Source: Marixanthomonas ophiurae (GTDB taxonomy: Bacteria > Bacteroidota > Bacteroidia > Flavobacteriales > Flavobacteriaceae). From it: a DNA stretch of 64,000 nt. Of this stretch, positions 28,250 through 36,714 are shown piece by piece. A program made the position numbers and the translations under genes. The notes under the pieces are model-generated. The model was not told the DNA's origin. It was given only the letters and a program-made list of their open reading frames with translations, and made no database searches. The stretch lies in assembly GCF_003413745.1 (NCBI RefSeq), contig NZ_QVID01000001.1:1550001-1614000 (forward strand), read 5' to 3'. Numbering within the stretch: the first letter of the stretch is position 1; every line of letters begins with the position of its first letter.

Positions 28250-28951
28250 ATGTGTACCCTTACTTTTATTCCAAATTCTAATAATGGCTTTGTTTTAACT
28301 TCTAATAGAGACGAAGCTCCCGGTCGTAATACACTGGCTCCTAAAGTGTATTCAGAAAAGAATACTCAATTATTATTTCCTAAAGATGAATTGGCTGGTG
28401 GAACTTGGATAGGGGTAAGTAACAAAAAACGTCTTATTTGTTTATTGAATGGGGGTTTTGCAGCGCACGAGCGTAAAGATTCTTATAGAATGAGCCGTGG
28501 TATTATTGTAAAAGATTTACTAACATCAGATGATGCTGTTTCAGAAATAGATACATACAATTTTGAAGGAATCGAGCCTTTTACAATTGTTATGGTAGAT
28601 TGGTCGAATCATTTACGAATATTTGAGCTAGTCTGGGATGAGTCTCAAATTCACTTTACTGAAAAACCGCTTGCTCCACAAATTTGGTCTTCTTCTTTAT
28701 TATATACTAAAGAAATGAAAGAAAAACGCGAGAAATGGTTTTCAGCGTTCTTATTTGAAAATTTGAAACCCACCGCTACAGATTTACTCCAGTTTCATAA
28801 AACGGCTGGAGAGGGAAATCTTGATGTAGATGTAATAATGGATCGCGGATTTGTAAAGACAAAAAGTATTACTCAAGTTGTAAAAAATCAAAATATAGCA
28901 ATGCGTTACGAAGACCTTCAAGAAGAAAAAATTGTAACAGAATTTTTTTAA
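28250..28951 (+). CDS. NRDE/TANGO2-family protein
   Basis: This 233-residue protein opens with MCTLTFIPNSNNGFVLTSNRDE, containing the NRDE signature of the TANGO2 family. Cys2 sits where an N-terminal nucleophile would be if the initiator Met is removed. GGTWIGVSNKKRLICLLNGG near residue 45 is a second conserved block. Family members are linked in eukaryotes to Golgi organisation and heme or lipid handling. The bacterial role is not established. The stop lies 2 bases from the convergent apaG stop, and no terminator is visible between them. Confidence 0.85.
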   Translation: MCTLTFIPNSNNGFVLTSNRDEAPGRNTLAPKVYSEKNTQLLFPKDELAGGTWIGVSNKKRLICLLNGGFAAHERKDSYRMSRGIIVKDLLTSDDAVSEIDTYNFEGIEPFTIVMVDWSNHLRIFELVWDESQIHFTEKPLAPQIWSSSLLYTKEMKEKREKWFSAFLFENLKPTATDLLQFHKTAGEGNLDVDVIMDRGFVKTKSITQVVKNQNIAMRYEDLQEEKIVTEFF

Positions 28952-28953
28952 AT

Positions 28954-29340
28954 CTAGTTTAGGGCAAAAGCGGCGTGTAGTTTAAAGACAGGAACGGGCA
29001 CTCTAAACCTTGTTTTAGCATCAAGATCTATTAAGGTGTAATATCCTTCCATAGAGCCGATAGGAGATGTAAGTAGGCAGCCACTGCTATAGGTGTGTTT
29101 TTTGCCAGGAGGTAGCACGGGTTTTACACCAATTACGCCTTCACCTTTAACTGTTTCTGGGGGGTTTAACGCATCTTTTATTTTCCAATAACGCGTTAAT
29201 AGTTGAACGGTGTTTTCACTTTGGTTTTCTATGGTAATGGTGTATGAAAAAGTATAGCATTCTCTTTGCTTGTTAATCAAAGTTCCTTCAAACCTTGAAA
29301 TAACCGAAATTTTAATCCCTTTTGTTACTTGTTCAACCAT
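28954..29340 (-). CDS. apaG: ApaG-family protein
   Basis: This 128-residue protein is a single ApaG (DUF525) beta-sandwich domain. The start is set at the ATG at 29338-29340 (MVEQVTKGIKISV), because the 16 upstream codons lie in the end of the neighbouring gene. Signatures are YTITIENQSENTVQLLTRYWKI near residue 34 and GVIGVKPVLPPGKKHTYSSG near 70. ApaG is associated with Co2+/Mg2+ resistance in enterobacteria, and the biochemical function is not settled. It follows the DUF3667 gene with a 4-base gap, so the two are probably co-translated. Confidence 0.93.
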   Translation of the reverse strand: MVEQVTKGIKISVISRFEGTLINKQRECYTFSYTITIENQSENTVQLLTRYWKIKDALNPPETVKGEGVIGVKPVLPPGKKHTYSSGCLLTSPIGSMEGYYTLIDLDAKTRFRVPVPVFKLHAAFALN

Positions 29341-29344
29341 ATAT

Positions 29345-30475
29345 TTAATAAATGGCAGCTGTTGCAGCAAAGAAAAGTATGGCGGCAAAAGTTGCTCCTA
29401 TCCAAAAAATGAAATTTAAAAATACAAATTTTACAATAGTTATAAAACGGCTTTGCTTATAAAAGTTCCGAAGGGCTTTATAATAATAAAAAGGACCTAT
29501 TAGCAAAAGAAGGATGTTTTGAAAAAAATCAGACCCTAAAATAGTATCTGGAAGTAGGCAAACTATTAATGCTAAAAACAAAAAGCTAAATACGTGAAAT
29601 ATAAAAATGGTGTGATCTATATAATTATGCTTTTTCTTTGAGTATATAAGCCAAAAAAACAGAGCGTACACTGGGGTAAAGAAGAAAATAAAAAATGGAA
29701 TCTTTCTAAAAAGATAGTCTAAAAATCCTTTTGGGTTGTTGCTAATTCGTTCTATAGATTCGTTTTTATTGTAAAGCCACCTATTGTATAATGTGTTTTT
29801 ATGATTAAGGCTATCTAGAGCAACACTTGCCTTTTTAATGGTATGGGTTTCATAAAAGTTTCGATACATTTTAAACCGTTCGGTGCTGCTTTTTAGCCAA
29901 CTTAAAGAGTCTAAACTTTCTTCAGAAAAATAAGTGATTTGTGATATGTTTTTAGTGGGTAATAAGCTGTCTTTTCTTTCAGAAATAGAGTCTTCCGCCA
30001 CCTTGGCTTTGGCCGAAGCTTCTTTTATTTGTTCATTTATAGATATGAATTTATCGTAAAAATCTTCACCTTCTATCTGTTCTCCGACATCGTCGTTAAA
30101 CATTGAATCTTCTTCAGGCACTATAAACGCTATAAAGCCTTGTAGAATAAAGTAGATAATAGAAACACTTAAGAAAAACCGAAAGGGGTTCGCATACTTA
30201 AGTCGTTGTCCATTTATATAATACCGGGTTATGGTGCCAGGTTTAAATAAAAGGTCTTTTACCGTGTAGCGTAAGCGGGAATCGTAACTAACAATGCTAT
30301 TGATAAATTCAGCAAAAAAGTCTTTAAAAGAAAGCTGTTTGGTGCTGTTTAATTGTGAGCAATACGGGCAATAAATATCACTTAAATCCAGAGGTTGTCC
30401 GCAATTAAGACATTCTATTCCTCTATATTTTTGGGCTTTACGACTGTTAGAAGGCACCGGTTTATGTTTGCTCAT
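29345..30475 (-). CDS. DUF3667 zinc-ribbon membrane protein
   Basis: This 376-residue protein begins with a zinc ribbon (Cys22, Cys25, Cys36, Cys39 in CLNCGQP and YCPYCSQ). The DUF3667 block follows, FVNSI-like with YDSRLRYTVKDLLFKPGTI. Five hydrophobic segments suggest membrane spans (about residues 95-118, 265-285, 290-310, 315-335 and 350-376). A long charged coiled region (about 125-240) lies between the first two spans. The function is unknown. It follows the Plug gene by 21 bases and precedes apaG by 4 bases, so the three probably form one transcript. Confidence 0.8.
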   Translation of the reverse strand: MSKHKPVPSNSRKAQKYRGIECLNCGQPLDLSDIYCPYCSQLNSTKQLSFKDFFAEFINSIVSYDSRLRYTVKDLLFKPGTITRYYINGQRLKYANPFRFFLSVSIIYFILQGFIAFIVPEEDSMFNDDVGEQIEGEDFYDKFISINEQIKEASAKAKVAEDSISERKDSLLPTKNISQITYFSEESLDSLSWLKSSTERFKMYRNFYETHTIKKASVALDSLNHKNTLYNRWLYNKNESIERISNNPKGFLDYLFRKIPFFIFFFTPVYALFFWLIYSKKKHNYIDHTIFIFHVFSFLFLALIVCLLPDTILGSDFFQNILLLLIGPFYYYKALRNFYKQSRFITIVKFVFLNFIFWIGATFAAILFFAATAAIY

Positions 30476-30496
30476 CCCGTAAAGATAAAAAGTTAT

Positions 30497-31750
30497 TTAG
30501 TTATTGGTGATGTTGGTTGAATTGCCACGTCCCATTCCAATGATACGATCATACCGTGCGCCTAAATCTCTAAAATAAACCAGTACGGTATAGTCATTTT
30601 CTGTTTGCCAAAAATTTCCACTTATAGCGCCAGGTTCAATAGAGCCATCACGGTTTACTACTACATATTTATAGTTGTAAAACCCTTGCTTAAAAAGTCG
30701 TGAATTTCGGTAGGTGTCGCTCTGTGGATCATATTTCATGTACGTGGAGCCATCTATTGTCCAATTATTAAAATTTCCGTAGAGGTGGATTTCTTTGTCG
30801 CCAATGTCTTCAAAATATTGAAGATTAAAATGCAGTCTAACATATTCTGCTTCAATATCTTGATTGTTAGCGCTAATGTTCCGTACTACAAAATTTCCGT
30901 TTATATCTGGGTTGTATGTATAGGGGCGATTAAACCTTCCTATGTCTGTAAATAGGTAGTTTTCGTACACATCACTAACACTTATGCGACTAATATTGTT
31001 GCCAGCAGCTCGAACATCTTTGTTGTCAAAAGATAAAAACTCGTTTCCACCCCAAAAAGAAGATTCTTTGTCGTATTTATATATAAGTTCATTACCAATG
31101 GTGTATTGAGGCTTGAGGTTTGTAATTGCTGTTTTTAAATTACTATTTTTCATAACCAACGTATGCACCGTTTGTTTCGGGTTGATAAGAAGTAAGGAAG
31201 GTGAGTTGATGGTAAATTGCACCGTCTGTTTTTCGTCTATAAAATTAAGGTCACGCGATCGCCTTATCTCTACACTTACACCTGCAATTTCTTCAATAAC
31301 CATAAATTTTCTTGAAAAAATTGGATTGTTGTCGCTATCAAAAATTGAGAGGAGGTAATTACCACTTTTTGTGATCCTGCGGGTTTCACGATTAGGGATT
31401 GATAGAGTATAGTGTGAAAAAATCTGTAACGTGTTCAGTGAATTTTCATACGTTTCAATACGTACATCATCAAAACCATCTAAATATTCACTTTTTGAAA
31501 GGTCGCTCTCAGTCCAATCAAAGTTATGATGAGTTATCGTGTAATAAAAATCTTCTTCCTCACCATTTAAAGCGTCGAAAGAGAGTTGAAGTCTTTCGCC
31601 TAAACGAATAATAGGTAGTTCACTTTGTGCACTTGTACCTTTAAATTGAATGGTTTTAATGTAATTAGGAGCTGGAATTTCAGCTAATTGTGAGAAAAGT
31701 AAGGATGGTGTGCCAAGTAGTAAAAGGCCGAATAATATCTTCTGAAACAT
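30497..31750 (-). CDS. Type IX secretion system Plug protein (DUF5103)
   Basis: This 417-residue secreted protein matches the DUF5103 family, whose Flavobacterium member was identified as the Plug that closes the periplasmic side of the SprA translocon. A signal peptide covers residues 1-20 (LLFSQ). The family opening is YIKTIQFKGTSAQSELPIIRL. ITHHNFDWTESDLSKSEYL near residue 87 and YVRLHFNLQYFEDIGDKEIHLYGNFNNW near 290 are conserved blocks of beta domains. It is divergent from the nqr operon and probably leads the Plug-DUF3667-apaG transcript. The assignment rests on family resemblance. Confidence 0.85.
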   Translation of the reverse strand: MFQKILFGLLLLGTPSLLFSQLAEIPAPNYIKTIQFKGTSAQSELPIIRLGERLQLSFDALNGEEEDFYYTITHHNFDWTESDLSKSEYLDGFDDVRIETYENSLNTLQIFSHYTLSIPNRETRRITKSGNYLLSIFDSDNNPIFSRKFMVIEEIAGVSVEIRRSRDLNFIDEKQTVQFTINSPSLLLINPKQTVHTLVMKNSNLKTAITNLKPQYTIGNELIYKYDKESSFWGGNEFLSFDNKDVRAAGNNISRISVSDVYENYLFTDIGRFNRPYTYNPDINGNFVVRNISANNQDIEAEYVRLHFNLQYFEDIGDKEIHLYGNFNNWTIDGSTYMKYDPQSDTYRNSRLFKQGFYNYKYVVVNRDGSIEPGAISGNFWQTENDYTVLVYFRDLGARYDRIIGMGRGNSTNITNN

Positions 31751-31843
31751 ATTAATAATAATTTTGGTTAAAGATAATCAAATTTTGTACCTAACTAATG
31801 CTGTATGATAGCGTGGTTTTATTTCTAAATAAAATTATAATTA

Positions 31844-31879
31844 TTTGTTGTGCAAAGCGGTTATAAATTTATAAATTTG
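31844..31879 (+). promoter_or_regulatory. Promoter of the nqr operon
   Basis: TTTG/TTG at 31844-31850 and TAAATTTG at 31872-31879 are spaced 21 bases apart when measured from the TTG at 31848-31850. This fits the Bacteroidota -33/-7 consensus. The predicted start point is around 31884, about 60 bases before the nqrA ATG. Confidence 0.65.
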
Positions 31880-31883
31880 CACA

Positions 31884-31914
31884 CCCGAATTTTTAGCCTT
31901 ATTTGTGGCTCGGG
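31884..31914 (+). promoter_or_regulatory. 5'-leader hairpin of nqr mRNA
   Basis: CCCGA (31884-31888) and GCC (31896-31898) together pair with GGCTCGGG (31907-31914), leaving a 7-base bulge and an 8-base loop. The predicted transcription start coincides with the first arm, so the nqr mRNA may begin with a stem, which could protect it from decay. Confidence 0.45.
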
Positions 31915-31944
31915 AAAAAAGATAAATGTAACACACACTATCCT

Positions 31945-33297
31945 ATGTCCAAAGACATTAAGATTAAAAAAGGTCTTGATATTCGTTTAAAAGGAGAAGC
32001 GGACAAAACACTCTCTAATGCGCCGCGCTCACGGACCTTTGTCGTTAGACCGTCAGATTTTCACCTTATTACCCCGAAAATGGTATTAAAAGAAGGTGGG
32101 AAATTACAAGCTGGAGATCCTGTTTTTTATTCAAGAGAGAACAAAGATTTAAAGTTTGTTTCACCTGTAAGCGGTACATTGACGGCTATTGAAAGAGGGG
32201 CAAAACGCGTTATTGAGCGTATTGTAATTGAAGCTGATCAACAAGATGCTTATAGAGATTTTGGAAAGACTGATGTAAACACGGCAGATGCAGCAATCAT
32301 TAAAAGCCGTTTGCTTGAAGCCGGTTGTTGGCCGTTCATTAAACAGCGTCCTTATGATATTATTGCAGATGCTGAAACCACGCCAAAAGCAATTTTTATT
32401 TCAGGTTATGCAAGTGCACCGTTGGCTGCTGATTACGACTTTGCCTTAAAAGGAAAAGAAGCAGAACTACAAGCGGCAGTTACCGCACTTAGTAAATTAA
32501 CTGACGGTGCTGTTCATGTTAGTATAGGTAGCAGTGGTACTTCTTCTTTTGATAACTTAAAAGACATTACACTACATAAAGTATCTGGTCCACATCCTTC
32601 TGGAAACGTGGGTACGCAGATAGGTAAAATTAACCCTGTAAACAAAGGAGAAACAGTTTGGACTGTTTCTGCTCAAGACCTAGTTATTATAGGGGAGTTG
32701 TTGTTGACTGGGAAATTTAATGCTGAGCGTATTATCGCATTAGCAGGTTCTTCGGTTAAAAATCCTAAATATTATAGAACAAAAATAGGAGCTGAGGTTT
32801 CAACTTTTATTTATGATTCTGGTTTAGATGAAGATAACGTTCGAGTTATTAGCGGAAATGTGCTTACTGGAAATAAAATTTCACCAAAAGGACATTTAGG
32901 TTATTACAATAATATGGTTACCGTGATTCCTGAAGGAGATGATTATGAGTTTTTTGGATGGAATAAACCAGTTTTCGATAAAATTTCACCGTCCAGAGCG
33001 ATGACTTTTTCGTGGTTGTTTCCGAAGAAAAAATACGAGTTGGACACCAATACGAATGGAGAGCACAGAGCTTTTGTAATTACAGGAAATTACGAAAATG
33101 TATTCCCATTAGATATTTATCCATTACAGATATTAAAAGCCTGTATGGTAAAAGACTTGGACGAAATGGAAGCTTTGGGGATGTATGAAGTAGCTCCAGA
33201 AGATTTTGCATTAACTGAATTTATTTGTGTATCTAAACAACCACACCAGCAGATTATTCGCAATGGTTTGGATCAAATGATTAAAGAAATAGGATAA
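31945..33297 (+). CDS. nqrA: Na+-translocating NADH:quinone reductase subunit A
   Basis: NqrA is the peripheral cytoplasmic subunit of the six-subunit Na+-pumping NADH:quinone oxidoreductase. I start at the ATG at 31945 (MSKDIKIKKGLDIRLKGEADK), the conserved N-terminus, giving 450 residues. The 14 codons of open frame upstream fall in the leader. Family blocks include DFHLITPKMVLKEGGKLQAGDPVF near residue 46 and KVSGPHPSGNVGTQIGKINPV near 215. It is the first gene of nqrABCDEF and is followed by nqrB after 4 bases. Confidence 0.97.
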   Translation: MSKDIKIKKGLDIRLKGEADKTLSNAPRSRTFVVRPSDFHLITPKMVLKEGGKLQAGDPVFYSRENKDLKFVSPVSGTLTAIERGAKRVIERIVIEADQQDAYRDFGKTDVNTADAAIIKSRLLEAGCWPFIKQRPYDIIADAETTPKAIFISGYASAPLAADYDFALKGKEAELQAAVTALSKLTDGAVHVSIGSSGTSSFDNLKDITLHKVSGPHPSGNVGTQIGKINPVNKGETVWTVSAQDLVIIGELLLTGKFNAERIIALAGSSVKNPKYYRTKIGAEVSTFIYDSGLDEDNVRVISGNVLTGNKISPKGHLGYYNNMVTVIPEGDDYEFFGWNKPVFDKISPSRAMTFSWLFPKKKYELDTNTNGEHRAFVITGNYENVFPLDIYPLQILKACMVKDLDEMEALGMYEVAPEDFALTEFICVSKQPHQQIIRNGLDQMIKEIG

Positions 33298-33301
33298 CGC
33301 T

Positions 33302-34510
33302 ATGGGATTGAAACAAAAATTACATACGCTAAAACAGAAATATAAGGGTACAAAGATGGCGCCTGCATTTAATGCATTGCACACCTTTTTGTACTTGCCC
33401 AACGAAACCACACATTCAGGTTCTCACGTTAGAGCGGCAGACGATTTAAAGCGTACGATGAATACGGTGATTATGGCATTAATTCCCTGCTTAATTTTTG
33501 GGATGTTCAATGCAGGTTACCAAACCAACTTACAAACTGACCCTGAAATCACAAAAGCATTAGGCTTTTTTAGTGGTGAATTCTGGAACTGGTCTAATTT
33601 CGTTATCGGCTTGTGGAAAGTACTTCCGTTGGTGATTGTTTCCTACGGAGTGGGACTTGCAGTAGAATTTTTATTTGCTGTAATTAAAGGTCATGAAGTG
33701 GAAGAAGGATACTTGGTGACAGGTATGTTAGTGCCTTTAATTGTACCTATCGATATTCCATTATGGATGTTAGTAGTGGCTGTTGTATTTGGTGTTGTTA
33801 TTGGGAAAGAAGTTTTTGGAGGTACAGGGATGAATATTTTAAACCCTGCATTAACCATTCGTGCCTTTTTATTCTTCGCATACCCAACGTGGATGAGTGG
33901 AGATAAAGTTTGGGTACACGGTGCAGTAGAAACTGCTGGGAAACCTGATGCAATTTCCGGTGAGACTATTTTAGGTAGTTTAGCACAAGGACACGAAATT
34001 AGTTACAGTGTTATGGATATGTTCCTTGGGTTTATTCCAGGTTCAGTAGGAGAAACCTCTGCTTTGCTAATATTAATAGGAGCACTATTCTTGATATTTA
34101 CTAAAATAGGGAGCTGGCGTATTATGTTGTCAACAGTACTTGGTGCATTGGCAATGGGCTTGATATTTAATGGAGTTGTTTCAGCTGGATGGATAGATAA
34201 TTCGAGTAAATTTTTCGGATTGATGAATACGGAATTCTGGCATCATTTAATTATTGGTGGATTTGCTTTTGGAGCCGTATATATGGCAACAGATCCTGTT
34301 ACAGCATCTCAAACCAACAAAGGGAAATGGATTTATGGATTTTTAATAGGGTTCATATCTATTCTAATTCGTGTATTTAACCCAGCATATCCAGAAGGTG
34401 TGATGTTGGCAATACTATTAATGAATGTATTTGCACCAACCATTGATCACTATGTAATACAGGGGAATATTAAAAAACGAATGAAACGTTTAAAAGTTAA
34501 AACCGCATAA
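33302..34510 (+). CDS. nqrB: Na+-translocating NADH:quinone reductase subunit B
   Basis: NqrB is the large membrane subunit of NQR. It carries covalent FMN, binds riboflavin and forms part of the Na+ path. The 402 residues include about 10 membrane spans. The FMN-accepting threonine is predicted at Thr252 in PGSVGETSALL, which matches the known flavinylation motif. GGTGMNILNPALTIRAFLFF near residue 175 is a family signature. ApbE, encoded at 43473-44477, would attach the FMN. Spacing to nqrC is 3 bases. Confidence 0.98.
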   Translation: MGLKQKLHTLKQKYKGTKMAPAFNALHTFLYLPNETTHSGSHVRAADDLKRTMNTVIMALIPCLIFGMFNAGYQTNLQTDPEITKALGFFSGEFWNWSNFVIGLWKVLPLVIVSYGVGLAVEFLFAVIKGHEVEEGYLVTGMLVPLIVPIDIPLWMLVVAVVFGVVIGKEVFGGTGMNILNPALTIRAFLFFAYPTWMSGDKVWVHGAVETAGKPDAISGETILGSLAQGHEISYSVMDMFLGFIPGSVGETSALLILIGALFLIFTKIGSWRIMLSTVLGALAMGLIFNGVVSAGWIDNSSKFFGLMNTEFWHHLIIGGFAFGAVYMATDPVTASQTNKGKWIYGFLIGFISILIRVFNPAYPEGVMLAILLMNVFAPTIDHYVIQGNIKKRMKRLKVKTA

Positions 34511-34513
34511 GTA

Positions 34514-35263
34514 ATGGCGATTAATACAGATAAAAATAGTTATACTATCATTTTTTCTATAGTTATGGTAGTTGTGGTAGGTTCCATCTTGGCAGGTTTT
34601 GCCAGTGGTTTAAAACCAAAGATTAAGGAAAATGAACGTTTTGAAAAGCAACAAAACATTTTGTATGCAATGGGTGTTAATGAAAATGAAGGCCCTAACG
34701 ACGCAACATTTGTTTCTACTGATAAAGTAGAAGCAGAGTTTAATAAATTTATCACGAAGCAATTGGTGATTCAAGGTGACGAGATTACTGAAAATGATGA
34801 AGCTTACCTTATCGATATAAAGAAAGAAGAAACTAAAGCTAAAGATCCTGAGTATACCAGAAGATTACCACTTTTTGTAGGTGAAAAAGAAGGGAAAGAG
34901 GTATATGTAATCCCAGTTCGAGGAAAAGGATTATGGGATGCTATTTGGGGGTTTGTTGCAGTTGACAAATCGATGACCATTCAAGGCGTTTATTACGATC
35001 ACAAAGGAGAAACACCTGGTCTTGGTGCTGAAATAAAACAACGCTATTTTATGGACGACTTTACAGGCGAAAGCTTTTTAAAAGGTGGTGCCTTTGAAGG
35101 TATAGAAGTTTCAAAAAGTAATAATGATCCTACAAATAAAGATACAGACGATAATGAAGTTGATGCCTTGGCAGGAGCAACAATTACCGGAGACGGTGTT
35201 GCTGCTATGTTAAGAAAGGATGTTAGATTGTACGTACCTTATTTCAAAAAATTAAATCAATAA
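34514..35263 (+). CDS. nqrC: Na+-translocating NADH:quinone reductase subunit C
   Basis: NqrC is a single-span subunit with a periplasmic FMN domain. The 249 residues show an N-terminal membrane helix (about 10-30) and the FMN-binding domain with GLWDAIWGFVAVDKSMTIQGV near residue 137. The covalent FMN threonine is predicted at Thr223 in DALAGATITGDGV. The residue before GAT is Ala instead of the frequent Ser, which is tolerated in related motifs. It requires ApbE for maturation. nqrD follows after 3 bases. Confidence 0.97.
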   Translation: MAINTDKNSYTIIFSIVMVVVVGSILAGFASGLKPKIKENERFEKQQNILYAMGVNENEGPNDATFVSTDKVEAEFNKFITKQLVIQGDEITENDEAYLIDIKKEETKAKDPEYTRRLPLFVGEKEGKEVYVIPVRGKGLWDAIWGFVAVDKSMTIQGVYYDHKGETPGLGAEIKQRYFMDDFTGESFLKGGAFEGIEVSKSNNDPTNKDTDDNEVDALAGATITGDGVAAMLRKDVRLYVPYFKKLNQ

Positions 35264-35266
35264 GCT

Positions 35267-35914
35267 ATGGGATTACTTTCAAAAAAAGACAGTAAATTAA
35301 TAATGGACCCATTGGCGGACAATAACCCGATCACCATTCAGGTATTGGGAATTTGTTCAGCATTGGCAATTACTGCACAATTAAAGCCATCTATTGTTAT
35401 GGCAGTATCTGTGTTGTTTGTAATGGGAGTTGGAAACGTAGTAATTTCGCTAATGCGAAATATAATTCCTTCTAAAATACGAATTATTGTACAACTTATC
35501 GTTGTAGCAACCTTAGTAATTATTGTAGACCAAGTATTGAAAGCGTTTGCTTATTCTCTTAGTAAAGAATTATCAGTATTTATTGGATTGATTATTACTA
35601 ACTGTATTATTATGGGGCGTTTTGAAGCCTTTGCATTAGGGAACAAACCTTGGCGTTCTTTCCTTGACGGAATTGGTAACGCTGCTGGGTACGGAGTTAT
35701 TCTTATAATTGTCGGTTTCTTTCGTGAGTTATTAGGTTCAGGAACTTTATTTGGGTTCCCAGTACTTGGTAATCCTGTTGAAAAAACTGGACTCTACGCA
35801 ATAGGTTATGAAAATAATGGCTTTATGGTATTACCTCCTATGGCATTGATTGTAGTTGGTATTATTATTTGGGTACAACGTAGTAAGAACAAAGAGTTAA
35901 TCGAAGAAAACTAA
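35267..35914 (+). CDS. nqrD: Na+-translocating NADH:quinone reductase subunit D
   Basis: NqrD is a six-span membrane subunit that, with NqrE, holds an iron-sulfur/iron centre at the membrane midplane. The 215-residue length is typical. The paired half-helix cysteines are visible in LGICSALAITAQLKPSIVMA near residue 28 and GLIITNCIIMGRFEAFALGN near 110. It is separated from nqrE by 67 bases that contain an imperfect palindrome, unlike the 1-4 base gaps elsewhere in the operon. Confidence 0.98.
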   Translation: MGLLSKKDSKLIMDPLADNNPITIQVLGICSALAITAQLKPSIVMAVSVLFVMGVGNVVISLMRNIIPSKIRIIVQLIVVATLVIIVDQVLKAFAYSLSKELSVFIGLIITNCIIMGRFEAFALGNKPWRSFLDGIGNAAGYGVILIIVGFFRELLGSGTLFGFPVLGNPVEKTGLYAIGYENNGFMVLPPMALIVVGIIIWVQRSKNKELIEEN

Positions 35915-35915
35915 A

Positions 35916-35966
35916 AGTACTGAAGTATTAGCAGCGAAGCTATTTCAAAACTAATACGTCAATACT
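35916..35966 (+). repeat. Imperfect inverted repeat in the nqrD-nqrE gap
   Basis: The arms AGTACTGAAGTATTAG (35916-35931) and CTAATACGTCAATACT (35951-35966) pair at 14 of 16 positions with a 19-base loop. A direct CAATACT duplication overlaps the right arm. It has no U-tract, so it is not a typical terminator. It could be an mRNA-processing or stability element, or a small dispersed repeat. Confidence 0.6.
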
Positions 35967-35981
35967 CAATACTATAAATAA

Positions 35982-36713
35982 ATGGAGCATTTAGAATTAT
36001 TTTTTAAATCGATTTTTGTAGATAACATGGTATTCGCATACTTTTTAGGTATGTGTTCATACTTGGCTGTATCTAAAAAAGTGAGCACAGCTGTTGGTTT
36101 AGGGGCCGCTGTAATATTTGTATTAACAGTAACAGTACCTCTTAACTGGTTATTAGATCAATATATATTGCAAGAAGGAGCATTAACTTGGTTAGGTGCA
36201 GAATATGCAGATTACGACTTAAGTTTCCTTTCCTTTATTTTATTCATTGCTACCATTGCAACAATGGTACAATTAGTAGAAATAGTTGTGGAAAAATTCT
36301 CTCCTTCATTATATAGCTCATTAGGTATTTTCCTTCCTTTGATTGCAGTAAATTGTGCCATTTTAGGGGGTTCATTATTTATGCAGTCAAGAGAGATTGG
36401 AAGCTTTGATTTAGCCCTTAATTATGGTTTTAGTTCTGGTATTGGTTGGTTTTTGGCTATTGTTGCCATTGCTGCCATTCGGGAAAAAATTCGATATTCA
36501 AATGTTCCTGCTCCGTTACGTGGACTAGGAATTACCTTTATCATTACAGGTTTAATGGCAATTGGTTTTATGAGTTTCGGTGGAATGTTAACCGGTGGAG
36601 ATGAAGAAACGCCATCCTTAGATGAAAATCCTGATAACCTAGGAGTTCAAGTAGAAGAAAATAAAGAATCAACTGAAACACCTGAAGTTTCAACCCTACT
36701 AACAAAAAATTAA
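35982..36713 (+). CDS. nqrE: Na+-translocating NADH:quinone reductase subunit E with acidic C-terminal tail
   Basis: NqrE is the partner of NqrD and shares the same inverted six-helix fold and metal centre. The cysteine half-helices are [14 protein letters not shown] near residue 20 and [17 protein letters not shown] near 117. The core matches the usual length of about 200 residues, but this protein has 243. From about residue 203 a hydrophilic tail rich in Glu, Asp, Asn and Thr follows ([15 protein letters not shown] onwards), without any recognised domain. nqrF begins 1 base after the stop. Confidence 0.97.
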   Translation: MEHLELFFKSIFVDNMVFAYFLGMCSYLAVSKKVSTAVGLGAAVIFVLTVTVPLNWLLDQYILQEGALTWLGAEYADYDLSFLSFILFIATIATMVQLVEIVVEKFSPSLYSSLGIFLPLIAVNCAILGGSLFMQSREIGSFDLALNYGFSSGIGWFLAIVAIAAIREKIRYSNVPAPLRGLGITFIITGLMAIGFMSFGGMLTGGDEETPSLDENPDNLGVQVEENKESTETPEVSTLLTKN

Positions 36714-36714
36714 T

